From: Lachnospiraceae bacterium
GTDB lineage: Bacteria; Bacillota; Clostridia; Lachnospirales; Lachnospiraceae
Assembly (NCBI GenBank): GCA_900771955.1
Contig: CAAGPW010000151.1
Location: forward strand, 1 to 14,453
Reading direction: 5' to 3'
Length of the DNA stretch: 14,453 nt
Shown here: positions 7,757 to 14,371 of the stretch, one piece after another
How the letters are laid out: each line of letters opens with the position of its first letter
Numbering within the stretch: position 1 is the first letter of the stretch
The notes under the pieces: generated by a model
Seen by the model: only the letters and a program-made list of their open reading frames with translations
Told to the model about the DNA's origin: nothing
Database searches by the model: none
Position numbers and translations under genes: made by a program

Positions 7757-7995
7757 GTGGGTTTCTACACTTTGTTAATTTTTTCACCATTTCTTTTCTT
7801 CCCAATTCGTATTCTAACAGATTTTACAAGTATTTATTCCATGTTCCCTGTTTATTTTGACAAAATGTTAAAATAGTTGTCTGTTTTTCTGTATAATGTG
7901 TATAAGGAATTGTTTTTCCGCGAATACAATTTTCCTGTTTTGTTGGAACAATCGTGCAAAAATTGCCTGTCCGTATTGTTTTTGCCGGATTCCTA
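7757..7995. other. AT-rich divergent intergenic region
   Basis: No gene is supported here; a 62-codon minus-strand frame (7824-8012) lacks a ribosome binding site and family features. Visible features are a possible second plus-strand promoter, TTAAAA (7868-7873) with TATAAT (7892-7897) at an 18-base spacing, and a TTGTT-GG-AACAA dyad at 7940-7951. There is also a weak inverted repeat, GCAAAAA with TTTTTGC, at about 7956-7985. The dyads would fall in the leader of a transcript from the upstream promoter. None matches an operator I can name. Confidence 0.4.
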
Positions 7996-8025
7996 TTGAA
8001 ATCCCCGTTCATTTCTCCCTATAAT
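7996..8025 (+). promoter_or_regulatory. Sigma-A promoter for the histidinol-phosphatase gene
   Basis: TTGAAA (7996-8001) and a perfect TATAAT (8020-8025) are 18 bases apart. The start would be near 8032, leaving a leader of about 25 bases that contains AAAGGAGG at 8043-8050, just ahead of the ATG at 8058. Confidence 0.75.
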
Positions 8026-8057
8026 AACGGTAGTCAGACAATAAAGGAGGATACTCT

Positions 8058-8861
8058 ATGCTTTGGGATACACATATGCACTGTGCTTTTTCCGGTGACA
8101 GCGATGCCGACCCGGAACTTATGATACAAAGTGCCATCGAAAAACATCTGGATGGCATCTGCTTTACCGATCACCTGGATTATGACTACCTGGAAGAACC
8201 GGAGCTGTTTCTTTTGGCTTTTCCCGCCTATCAGGAGCGGATAGCTGCCTTAAGGGAAAAATATGCTGCAAAGCTTCCGGTTCTCTGGGGAATCGAGCTT
8301 GGTCTCCAGCCACATCTGGCAGACAGGCTTTCCGGTGTGACAACACAGCATCCTTTTGACTTTGTGATCGGTTCGTCTCATGTTGTACATGGACAGGACC
8401 CTTACTATTCCTCTTTTTTTGACGGAAAGACCGAAAAGGAAGCCTACACGGAATATTTCGTCTCTATTCTGGAGAATCTGGATGCTTTTACGGATTTTGA
8501 TGTCTATGGTCATATCGACTATGTCGTCCGCTACGGTCCAAACCGGAACGCGGATTATTCCTATGCCAGATATGCAGATGTGCTGGATGAGATCTTAAAA
8601 AAACTGATCTGCCTGGGCAAGGGAATCGAGATCAACACCGGCGGTTTCAAATACGGGCTTGGTCACCCGAACCCTTCTGAGGAGATTTTAACCCGCTACC
8701 ACGAGCTTGGCGGTGAGATCTTAACGATCGGTGCAGATGCTCACAAACCGGAACATGTGGCATATGATTTCGGGAAAGTACCGGAACTTTTAAAAGCCTG
8801 CGGTTTTTCGTATTATACTGTTTTCAGGAACCGGAAACCGGAATTTTTCAAACTTCCTTAA
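8058..8861 (+). CDS. PHP-domain histidinol-phosphatase (HisK/HisJ family)
   Basis: Probably hydrolyses L-histidinol phosphate to histidinol in histidine synthesis; other phosphoester substrates are possible for this superfamily. The 267-residue protein has the PHP metal-site pattern in order: WDTHMHCAFSGD (His6, His8), CFTDHLDY (Asp38, His39), WGIELG (Glu80), GSSHVVHG (His108, His111), YGHIDYVVRYG (His152) and GADAHKPEHV (Asp227, His229). These are the ligands of a tri-metal centre. The family length is about 260-280 residues. AAAGGAGG precedes the ATG. The gene is monocistronic, with its own promoter and a terminator directly after the stop. No other his genes are in the window, so the exact substrate is inferred from family resemblance only. 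Confidence 0.88.
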   Translation: MLWDTHMHCAFSGDSDADPELMIQSAIEKHLDGICFTDHLDYDYLEEPELFLLAFPAYQERIAALREKYAAKLPVLWGIELGLQPHLADRLSGVTTQHPFDFVIGSSHVVHGQDPYYSSFFDGKTEKEAYTEYFVSILENLDAFTDFDVYGHIDYVVRYGPNRNADYSYARYADVLDEILKKLICLGKGIEINTGGFKYGLGHPNPSEEILTRYHELGGEILTIGADAHKPEHVAYDFGKVPELLKACGFSYYTVFRNRKPEFFKLP

Positions 8862-8865
8862 CAGC

Positions 8866-8915
8866 AAAAGATCAGGGTCTGCTTCCTTTCCGGAGGTTTC
8901 CCTGATCTTCTTTTT
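8866..8915. terminator. Two-way terminator between convergent genes
   Basis: AAGATCAGGG (8868-8877) pairs with CCCTGATCTT (8900-8909), and the interior can pair further. It is followed by CTTTTTCT on the plus strand and by TTTTGCTGTT on the minus strand. It serves the phosphatase gene (stop 8861) and the cysteine desulfurase gene (stop 8922), which converge on it. Confidence 0.85.
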
Positions 8916-8921
8916 CTGCCG

Positions 8922-10103
8922 TCAGTGCAGCGTTTTTTCATATTCTTTGTATGCAAGCGTCTTTTCACGGAGCTTCCCGACACAGTCCTTTAAGCACTCC
9001 ACCGTATATGCGATCTCCTCCGGTGTTGTATTTTTGCCGAGCGTCAGACGAAGCGACCCGTATGCGATCTCCTCCGGCACACCGATTGCCCGAAGCACAT
9101 GGGACACCGGTTTTTCACCAGCGGAACATGCCGAGGCGGTAGACGCGCAGATTCCTTTCATATCTAACAAGATCAGCAGATTTCCGCCCTCTACAAACTG
9201 AAAGCAGAAATTTGCGTTATTCGGCAGCCTGTTTTCTCTCCCCCCGTTTAAACGTGTATACGGAATTTCCCTCAGCACACTTTCTATCAGTTGATCGCGC
9301 AGTTTTTCCTCCCGTGCCATGCGGTAGGGCATTTCGATCCGTGCAAGCTCCGATGCCTTTCCAAAACCTACGATCCCAGGCACATTTTCAGTTCCCGCGC
9401 GCCTGCCGCGCTCCTGTCCGCCCCCGTCAATATAAGATTTGAGCGGTGTCCCTTCCCTGATATACAAAAAGCCGACTCCCTTCGGGCCGTAAAGCTTGTG
9501 ACTGCTGGTGCTTAACATATCCACCGGGATCTCTCTTACCGAGATCGGGATCTGTCCATATGCCTGCACAGCATCCGTATGAAACAGGATCTTCTTTTCG
9601 CGCGCGATCTGTGCGATCTCTGCGATCGGCTGTATGGTTCCGATCTCATTGTTCGCGTACATAACCGAGATCAGGATCGTATTCGGGCGGATTGCACGCT
9701 TTAATTCATCCAGTTTCACTTTTCCTGTCTCATCCACATTCAGGTAGGTAATGCGGAAGCCTTCTTCCTCCAGTGCCTTACAGCTGTTCAAAACAGCATG
9801 ATGTTCGATTTTCGTCGTAATAATGTGATTTCCTCTTCTGCGGTACATCCGGGCAGCCGTTTTCAGTGCCCAGTTATCCGCCTCACTTCCTCCCGAGGTA
9901 AAATAAATTTCTTCCGGTTTTGCCTCTATTACATCCGCAGCCTGTCTGCGCGCATGTTCCACCGCGTCCTTACTGACCTTTCCCAGATCATACAGTGTGG
10001 ATGCATTCCCGTATTTTCCAAATAAAAAAGGCTGCATTGCTTCGAGTACCTCCGGAGCGATCTGCGTGGTAGCCGCATGGTCCAGATATATCATTCCCGG
10101 CAT
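8922..10103 (-). CDS. Cysteine desulfurase, NifS/IscS class
   Basis: A PLP enzyme that releases sulfur from cysteine as an enzyme-bound persulfide for Fe-S clusters or tRNA thiolation. The protein has 393 residues. YLDHAATT opens the fold. His101/His102 in KIEHHAVL and Asp177 in HTDAVQAYG position the cofactor, Lys203 in STSSHKLYGPKG forms the Schiff base, and RRAGTENVPG follows. The catalytic loop STASACSAGEK carries Cys326. Loop length and sequence fit the class I (NifS/IscS) group rather than the SufS group. GGAGGG precedes the chosen ATG; an internal ATG three codons in (MIYLDHAATT) is the alternative. No iscU, iscR or thiI partner lies beside it, so whether it serves clusters or tRNA cannot be decided here. 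It is divergent from the flippase gene. Confidence 0.94.
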   Translation of the reverse strand: MPGMIYLDHAATTQIAPEVLEAMQPFLFGKYGNASTLYDLGKVSKDAVEHARRQAADVIEAKPEEIYFTSGGSEADNWALKTAARMYRRRGNHIITTKIEHHAVLNSCKALEEEGFRITYLNVDETGKVKLDELKRAIRPNTILISVMYANNEIGTIQPIAEIAQIAREKKILFHTDAVQAYGQIPISVREIPVDMLSTSSHKLYGPKGVGFLYIREGTPLKSYIDGGGQERGRRAGTENVPGIVGFGKASELARIEMPYRMAREEKLRDQLIESVLREIPYTRLNGGRENRLPNNANFCFQFVEGGNLLILLDMKGICASTASACSAGEKPVSHVLRAIGVPEEIAYGSLRLTLGKNTTPEEIAYTVECLKDCVGKLREKTLAYKEYEKTLH

Positions 10104-10206
10104 TTCATTCCCTCCAATTTTGCCTCACATTTTGTTCTTTCTCTTTCTCCCGTTACATATATTAAACAAAAATCCGACCCGTTCTTTTTTCAAAGGAGGT
10201 CTTTTC

Positions 10207-11523
10207 TTGAAACACAGCCTGCCACTTAAAAACTCACTGATTGCAGGAACCCTGCTCCTTACCCTCGCAGGTTCACTCAGCAGGGTAATCGGTTTCTTTT
10301 ATAGAATATTCTTAAGCCGCACCATTGGTGCAGAAGGAATCGGAATTTACCAGCTTATTTTTCCTCTTCTGGCATTAAGCATTTCACTTACTTCCTCCGG
10401 TATCCAGACTGCCGTCTCCAAATTTACCGCCGAAAAGTTCGCGGAAAAGCACGCCGGTGAGGCCTATCTCTGCCTCTATGCCGGTCTCTTTCTCTCAATT
10501 GCCAGTTCCCTGTTGGCCTGCGCTTTTTTGTATTTTAATGCCGACATGCTCGCCGCTAATTATCTCGATGAGCCGCGCTGCGCCAATCTTATCCGGATCA
10601 TGGCTTACTCCCTGCCGTTTTCTTCGGTTCATGCCTGTGCAAACGGCTACTACTACGGTGCAAAAAAGGCTGCCATTCCCGCCGTCTCACAGCTTTTAGA
10701 ACAGCTTGTACGGGTAGCTTCTGTCTATGTCATCTGCCTCATATACACAGAAAACGGCACTGCACTCTCTCCAAAGATCGCAGTCTGGGGAATCGTCTGC
10801 GGAGAAATCTTTTCCGCACTTTTCTGTATTACCGTTCTGCCTTTTAAAAAACAGGAGGGACAGTTCTCTGTCATGTTAAAAAATATTGCGCTTTTTTCCC
10901 TCCCGCTAACCGCAAACCGCGTTGCCCTAAACTTTTTCCAGAGTCTGGAAGCTCTCATGATCCCATCAAGGCTGCGCTTCTTCGGTTATACACAGTCGGA
11001 AGCTTTAAGCGTATTCGGCATTCTGACCGGAATGGCATTGCCCATGATCCTGTTTCCGAATGTTCTGACCAACTCCGTCGCCGTCATGCTGCTTCCCGCC
11101 ATTTCAGAAGCAAAGGCAAGACATGACCACACGCTCATTTTCCGTGCAATTAAAAAGACCATTGAATCCTGTATGATCCTTGGTCTTATGAGTACACTGT
11201 TCTTTCTGCTGTCCGGCCGCCTGATCGGCGAATATGTTTTCGAAAACACGCTTGCCGGCACTTTTATCAGCACCCTAAGCTGGATCTGTCCTTTTTTGTT
11301 TCTGTCCACCACACTGACCAGCATTCTGCACGGACTGGGCAAACCGACCGCCACTTTTCTTTTAAATCTTTTAAGCAGCGGCATCCGCATTCTCGGTATC
11401 TACGTGTTTGTGCCCCTCTTTGGCATCCGTGCCTATCTGATGGCGATGCTGCTCTCCCAGTTATTTTTATCCGGTGGAGCCACGCTTCTGCTTGCCCGCA
11501 TCTGCCGGAAGTCCACCATCTGA
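10207..11523 (+). CDS. SpoVB-like polysaccharide/lipid flippase, MOP superfamily
   Basis: An integral membrane transporter of the MATE/MOP type, related to stage V sporulation protein B and other lipid-linked oligosaccharide flippases. The 438-residue protein has about twelve hydrophobic helices and a typical N-terminus, SLIAGTLLLTLAGSLSRVIG, followed by FFYRIFLSRTIGAEGIGIYQ. Later segments such as HGLGKPTATFLLN also fit the family. I place the start at TTG 10207 because AAAGGAGGT (10192-10200) lies directly upstream; the frame stays open back to 9997, but that overlaps the divergent desulfurase gene and lacks a site. SpoVB in Bacillus acts in spore cortex formation, but relatives occur in non-spore-formers, so sporulation is not proved. 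It appears monocistronic. The 103-base divergent gap holds no promoter I can call with confidence. Confidence 0.88.
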   Translation: MKHSLPLKNSLIAGTLLLTLAGSLSRVIGFFYRIFLSRTIGAEGIGIYQLIFPLLALSISLTSSGIQTAVSKFTAEKFAEKHAGEAYLCLYAGLFLSIASSLLACAFLYFNADMLAANYLDEPRCANLIRIMAYSLPFSSVHACANGYYYGAKKAAIPAVSQLLEQLVRVASVYVICLIYTENGTALSPKIAVWGIVCGEIFSALFCITVLPFKKQEGQFSVMLKNIALFSLPLTANRVALNFFQSLEALMIPSRLRFFGYTQSEALSVFGILTGMALPMILFPNVLTNSVAVMLLPAISEAKARHDHTLIFRAIKKTIESCMILGLMSTLFFLLSGRLIGEYVFENTLAGTFISTLSWICPFLFLSTTLTSILHGLGKPTATFLLNLLSSGIRILGIYVFVPLFGIRAYLMAMLLSQLFLSGGATLLLARICRKSTI

Positions 11524-11564
11524 CAGACGTCAACTGTCTGACCAAAAACACGCCTGCTTTTGCT

Positions 11565-11625
11565 CTATAGGAAAGATCATAATTACACTTTTTATCACAT
11601 TAACGTAACGAGGTCTTTCCTATAG
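11565..11625. repeat. 61-bp inverted-repeat (palindromic) element
   Basis: CTATAGGAAAGA (11565-11576) is repeated perfectly inverted at 11614-11625, with 37 AT-rich bases between. The pairing continues one or two bases inward with a G-T pair. The outer flanks (CTTTTGCT and, inverted, CTTTTTACG) and inner flanks (GATC..TTAC and GACC..TTAC) also resemble each other, so the full repeat arms may be about 25 bases with small indels. It sits between two convergent genes, spoVB-like and efp. It could be a miniature transposon-like element or a long-loop transcription structure. No direct repeat flank is certain. Confidence 0.5.
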
Positions 11626-11667
11626 CGTAAAAAGACCCGCTGCAGATCAAACGTCTGCAACGGGTCT
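11626..11667 (-). terminator. Rho-independent terminator after efp
   Basis: AGACCCGCTGCAGA (11633-11646) pairs with 11654-11667 (14 bp with one C-A mismatch) around a 7-base loop. On the minus strand it is followed by TTTTTACGC. It lies about 30 bases beyond the efp stop. The A-rich other side makes it weaker for the plus-strand flippase transcript. Confidence 0.9.
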
Positions 11668-11697
11668 TCAAACTTTATCGTGCTTCAAAATGAAGTT

Positions 11698-12255
11698 TTA
11701 TACTCTGGATAAATATTCTCCGGTTCTTGTATCGATCTTGATCACGTCATCCTGCTCTACGAATAACGGTACGCTTACCGTTGCCCCGGTCTCTACTGTT
11801 GCCGGCTTGGTAGCGCCTGTCGCAGTATCTCCCTTGAAGCCCGGTTCTGTCTCTGTAACCTGTAACTCTACGAACAGAGGCGGTTCCACTGCAAATACGT
11901 TGCCGTTGTGGGAGCATACTTTACACATTTCGTTCTCCTTCACGAACTTTAATGCATCACCGATCGTGTTGGTATCCAATGCTACCTGATCGTATGTCTC
12001 TACATCCATGAAGTAGTATAAATCTCCGTCTTTGTATAAATACTGCATATCTTTTCTGTCAATACGCGCCTGCGGACATTTCTCTGTCGGGCGGAATGTC
12101 TTTTCAACCACACCACCGTTGATGATATTCTTTAACTTTGTGCGGACGAAAGCTGCGCCTTTACCCGGCTTTACATGCTGAAATTCAATAATCTGATAAA
12201 TGTTTCCTTCATATTCGATCGTAATTCCGTTTCTAAAATCTCCTGCTGAAATCAT
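11698..12255 (-). CDS. efp: Translation elongation factor P
   Basis: Binds ribosomes stalled at proline stretches and stimulates peptide-bond formation. The 185-residue length is exactly that of the bacterial family. The N-terminal KOW-like domain starts MISAGDFRNGITIEYEGN, and the tip loop HVKPGKGAAFVRTKLKN places the modifiable Lys at residue 32. Two OB domains follow, with the C-terminal TATGATKPATVETGATVSVPLFVE motif region. I chose ATG 12255 because AAGGAGGA lies upstream. An in-frame ATG at 12291 exists but would place the ribosome binding site inside the gene. It has its own promoter at 12303-12331 and a terminator, so it is probably expressed alone as well as by readthrough from rpiB. 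Confidence 0.97.
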   Translation of the reverse strand: MISAGDFRNGITIEYEGNIYQIIEFQHVKPGKGAAFVRTKLKNIINGGVVEKTFRPTEKCPQARIDRKDMQYLYKDGDLYYFMDVETYDQVALDTNTIGDALKFVKENEMCKVCSHNGNVFAVEPPLFVELQVTETEPGFKGDTATGATKPATVETGATVSVPLFVEQDDVIKIDTRTGEYLSRV

Positions 12256-12302
12256 TCGATATTCCTCCTTAAATCTGTCTGGGAATGTCACCCACTCGTT
12301 TC

Positions 12303-12331
12303 ATTTTATAATAAACAGGCCTATATTTCAA
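12303..12331 (-). promoter_or_regulatory. Sigma-A promoter for efp
   Basis: TTGAAA (12331-12326) and TAAAAT (12308-12303) are 17 bases apart on the minus strand, between rpiB and efp. The leader to the efp ATG would be about 40 bases. No strong terminator was found between rpiB and this promoter. Confidence 0.65.
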
Positions 12332-12352
12332 CCTTTTTTTTACGGTTCTGCC

Positions 12353-12793
12353 TTATCTTTCCTCAATTTCATGAATCAGCGCCACACGTTTCTCATGTCT
12401 GCCGCCCAGAAATTTGGCATCCAGGTATGCTTTTACAATATCTTTTGCTGTCTCCATGCCCACGATTCTTGCACCAAATGCAATGATATTCGCATTGTTA
12501 TGCTCTTTTACCAGATGTGCGGTTGTCACATCCGAGCACACTGCCGCACGCACGCCTTTTACTTTATTGGCCGCGATGGAAATACCGACCCCTGTGCCAC
12601 AGATCAGGACTCCACAGTCTGCCTCTCCTGCTGCAACGGCTCTGCCGACTTTTTCTCCATAGACCGGATAATCGCAGCTCTCATTGCTGTCTGTGCCATA
12701 ATTTACGACCTCATGCCCAAGCTCTTCCAGATATCTGCTGATCTCCTTTTTCATTTCCACTGCCGCATGATCATTTCCGATTGCAATTTTCAT
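12353..12793 (-). CDS. rpiB: Ribose-5-phosphate isomerase B
   Basis: Interconverts ribulose 5-phosphate and ribose 5-phosphate in the non-oxidative pentose phosphate pathway, feeding PRPP for nucleotide synthesis. The 146-residue protein belongs to the RpiB/LacAB family. IGNDHAA at the N-terminus, DYPVYG, GVLICGTGVGISIAANK with the catalytic Cys65, and HNNANIIAFGAR with His98 are all in place. LacAB galactose-6-phosphate isomerase subunits are related, but a single subunit with an intact Cys65 fits RpiB. Its ATG overlaps the yqeG stop (ATGA), which implies translational coupling; the site AGGAGGAAAG lies inside the end of yqeG. Confidence 0.95.
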   Translation of the reverse strand: MKIAIGNDHAAVEMKKEISRYLEELGHEVVNYGTDSNESCDYPVYGEKVGRAVAAGEADCGVLICGTGVGISIAANKVKGVRAAVCSDVTTAHLVKEHNNANIIAFGARIVGMETAKDIVKAYLDAKFLGGRHEKRVALIHEIEER

Positions 12794-13308
12794 TTTCTTT
12801 CCTCCTGATTTTTCCTTATATAGCGTTTATAAAAAAATAATACGATCTTTTCCAGATACCGCTTTAACACGATCTGTATCTCTTCCTTCGGATGAATCGG
12901 TTTGACCAGGATCGTCCGTATTCCCGCGCGGTTTGCACCGTATATATCCGTAAAAATCTGGTCTCCGACGAACAGTGTATCCGTTTCATCCGTATGCATC
13001 AGTTCCATTGCTTTTTTATAATTTTTCACAGACGGCTTGCCCGCCTTGAAAATGTAGTTCACCTGCACATCATCATTGAACATTCTAACACGCGGTTCTT
13101 TATTGTTTGACAGCAGGCAGCAGGTATAGCCAAGCTCTTTTAAATGTGTAAAAAGTTTTTTTGCACGCTCGTCCGCCCTGGCTCCGTGTGGCACAAGCGT
13201 ATTATCGATATCAAAGATCAGTCCGCGGTATCCCTCTTCATAAAACCGGTCAAAATCGATCACATACGTGGAATCCACATAGGACCCCGGATAAAATTTC
13301 TGTAACAT
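12790..13308 (-). CDS. yqeG: YqeG-family HAD-like phosphatase
   Basis: A 172-residue member of the HAD hydrolase superfamily, subfamily YqeG (HAD type IIIA). The physiological substrate is not established; relatives include phosphatidylglycerophosphate phosphatase-like enzymes. The motifs are in order: motif I IFDIDNTLVPHG with Asp33 and Asp35, motif II LLSNNKEPR, motif III Lys in AGKPSVKNYKKAM, and motif IV VGDQIFTDIYGANRAG. GGAGG precedes the ATG. It begins 15 bases after the isochorismatase-fold gene stop and overlaps rpiB by 4 bases, so it is the middle gene of a three-gene operon. The C-terminal end is basic (YKRYIRKNQEERK) after a hydrophobic stretch IVLFFY, which hints at membrane contact. 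Confidence 0.92.
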   Translation of the reverse strand: MLQKFYPGSYVDSTYVIDFDRFYEEGYRGLIFDIDNTLVPHGARADERAKKLFTHLKELGYTCCLLSNNKEPRVRMFNDDVQVNYIFKAGKPSVKNYKKAMELMHTDETDTLFVGDQIFTDIYGANRAGIRTILVKPIHPKEEIQIVLKRYLEKIVLFFYKRYIRKNQEERK

Positions 13309-13323
13309 GTATTCCTCCGTCTT

Positions 13324-13866
13324 TTATGATTTTATGATCGCAGATATCTGTTTAAAGGACAGTGTTCCTGCCACTTCCGAGAGCTCATATAAAATGGACT
13401 CATAGGTCGTAAAGGTCACGCCTTCCATCTGCGCCCGCAGAAATGCTGTCTGTTTGTCTGCCAGATCCCGCGCGGTAATGCAGTCTGCCACCAACACCGG
13501 GCGGTAACCGGCTTCCTTTATATCAAGCGCTGTCTGCAATACACAGATATGTGCCTCCATGCCACAGATGATAATGTTCCTGCATGCTTCCGGCAACGCA
13601 TCCCGCACTGCTTTTTCACCCCACGCGCTAAAAGAAAGCTTGTCAAATTCTTCTGCCTCGCCAGCCGCTTCTTTGATCTGCGCAATATTATCACCGAGTC
13701 CCTTTTTATACTGCGTGGTCAGGATTCTCGGAACCTCAAGTACCTGCATTCCATGCAGAAGCTTTACGGATTTTTCCAGAAACCTTTCCCGTTCTGCGAC
13801 TGCGGGAACCAGCTTTTCCTGATAATCGATCACCATGCATACGGATTCTTCCGGTCTGATTCTCAT
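13324..13866 (-). CDS. Isochorismatase-fold cysteine hydrolase
   Basis: A 180-residue single-domain member of the isochorismatase/nicotinamidase superfamily, closest in look to the YcaC/ISOC1 group. The substrate cannot be read from the sequence. The catalytic triad is visible: Asp14 in MVIDYQEKL, Lys76 in EFDKLSFSAW and Cys108 in CGMEAHICVLQTALD. The three substrate-specific features that mark nicotinamidase (a His-rich metal site) are absent. The ATG at 13866 has GAGGAGG upstream; a TTG start five codons earlier would use part of that site as coding sequence and is unlikely. It leads the run with yqeG and rpiB. A terminator hairpin ends immediately before its ribosome binding site. Confidence 0.85.
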   Translation of the reverse strand: MRIRPEESVCMVIDYQEKLVPAVAERERFLEKSVKLLHGMQVLEVPRILTTQYKKGLGDNIAQIKEAAGEAEEFDKLSFSAWGEKAVRDALPEACRNIIICGMEAHICVLQTALDIKEAGYRPVLVADCITARDLADKQTAFLRAQMEGVTFTTYESILYELSEVAGTLSFKQISAIIKS

Positions 13867-13879
13867 TGTTTTCCTCCTC

Positions 13880-13911
13880 AAAAAAGGGGCTATGTATCAC
13901 ACATAAGCCCC
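13880..13911 (-). terminator. Hairpin with U-run directly before a ribosome binding site
   Basis: GGGGCT (13886-13891) pairs with AGCCCC (13906-13911), continued by ATGT/ACAT with one bulged A. On the minus strand it is followed by TTTTTT and then at once by GAGGAGG of the isochorismatase-fold gene. It begins about 10 bases after the stop of the 138-residue gene. It is either that gene's terminator or an attenuator of the downstream operon. Confidence 0.8.
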
Positions 13912-13920
13912 CTGCTCTTT

Positions 13921-14337
13921 TTACTGGATCTCAAAATTTTCGTTGGTACGGATCTTCTCCCAGTCAATTCCGGTACTGGTCACTCTTCCGTTGCCAAGAT
14001 TCTCCCCTACAAAAAACTGATACTGCTGAAGCACCTGATCCCTCTTCATATCAGAAATCGCTTTCTCCACATCCAGACTCATCAGATCACTGTGTATGCC
14101 CTTTAACTCATACTCTGCATCCGGATTGTACTGCTTCGCATAATCAAACTGCGTTTCCTTCTCTGTATGCGGTGCTGCATAACCGTTGTCTGTCTCTGCG
14201 GTCCGGGCACCCTGCTGCCGTCCGGTCTCAGCTGCCGCTTCCGGTGTCTGCACGATCCCTGTCCTGGACGATTCCAGATTTCTTATGGAATTGTAATTAT
14301 CAATGTCAGTAATTGGACGTATTCCTGTTATGTTCAT
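13921..14337 (-). CDS. Hypothetical protein of 138 residues
   Basis: I do not recognise the family. The protein has no signal peptide or membrane helix. The N-terminus MNITGIRPITDIDNYNSIRN is followed by a low-complexity, polar middle (about residues 25-65, rich in Ala, Glu, Thr, Gln). The ordered-looking C-terminal half contains SLDVEKAISDMKRDQVLQQY followed by QFFVGENL, probably an amphipathic helix. This short-helix arrangement with a disordered front resembles small secretion-apparatus or flagellar accessory proteins, but that is only an impression. The upstream site (GGTGAG) is weak. It begins 34 bases after nrdR with no hairpin between, so it is probably cotranscribed with nrdR, and it ends at the hairpin at 13880-13911. 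Confidence 0.7.
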   Translation of the reverse strand: MNITGIRPITDIDNYNSIRNLESSRTGIVQTPEAAAETGRQQGARTAETDNGYAAPHTEKETQFDYAKQYNPDAEYELKGIHSDLMSLDVEKAISDMKRDQVLQQYQFFVGENLGNGRVTSTGIDWEKIRTNENFEIQ

Positions 14338-14371
14338 TGCTCACCAGCTCTTTATCCACATGTATTTCCTG

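Noticed and set aside
11522..11541. Small inverted repeat CAGAC/GTCTG just after the flippase stop as its terminator
   Set aside because: The stem is only about 5 bp and is followed by an A-rich rather than T-rich run, so it is unlikely to terminate on the plus strand.
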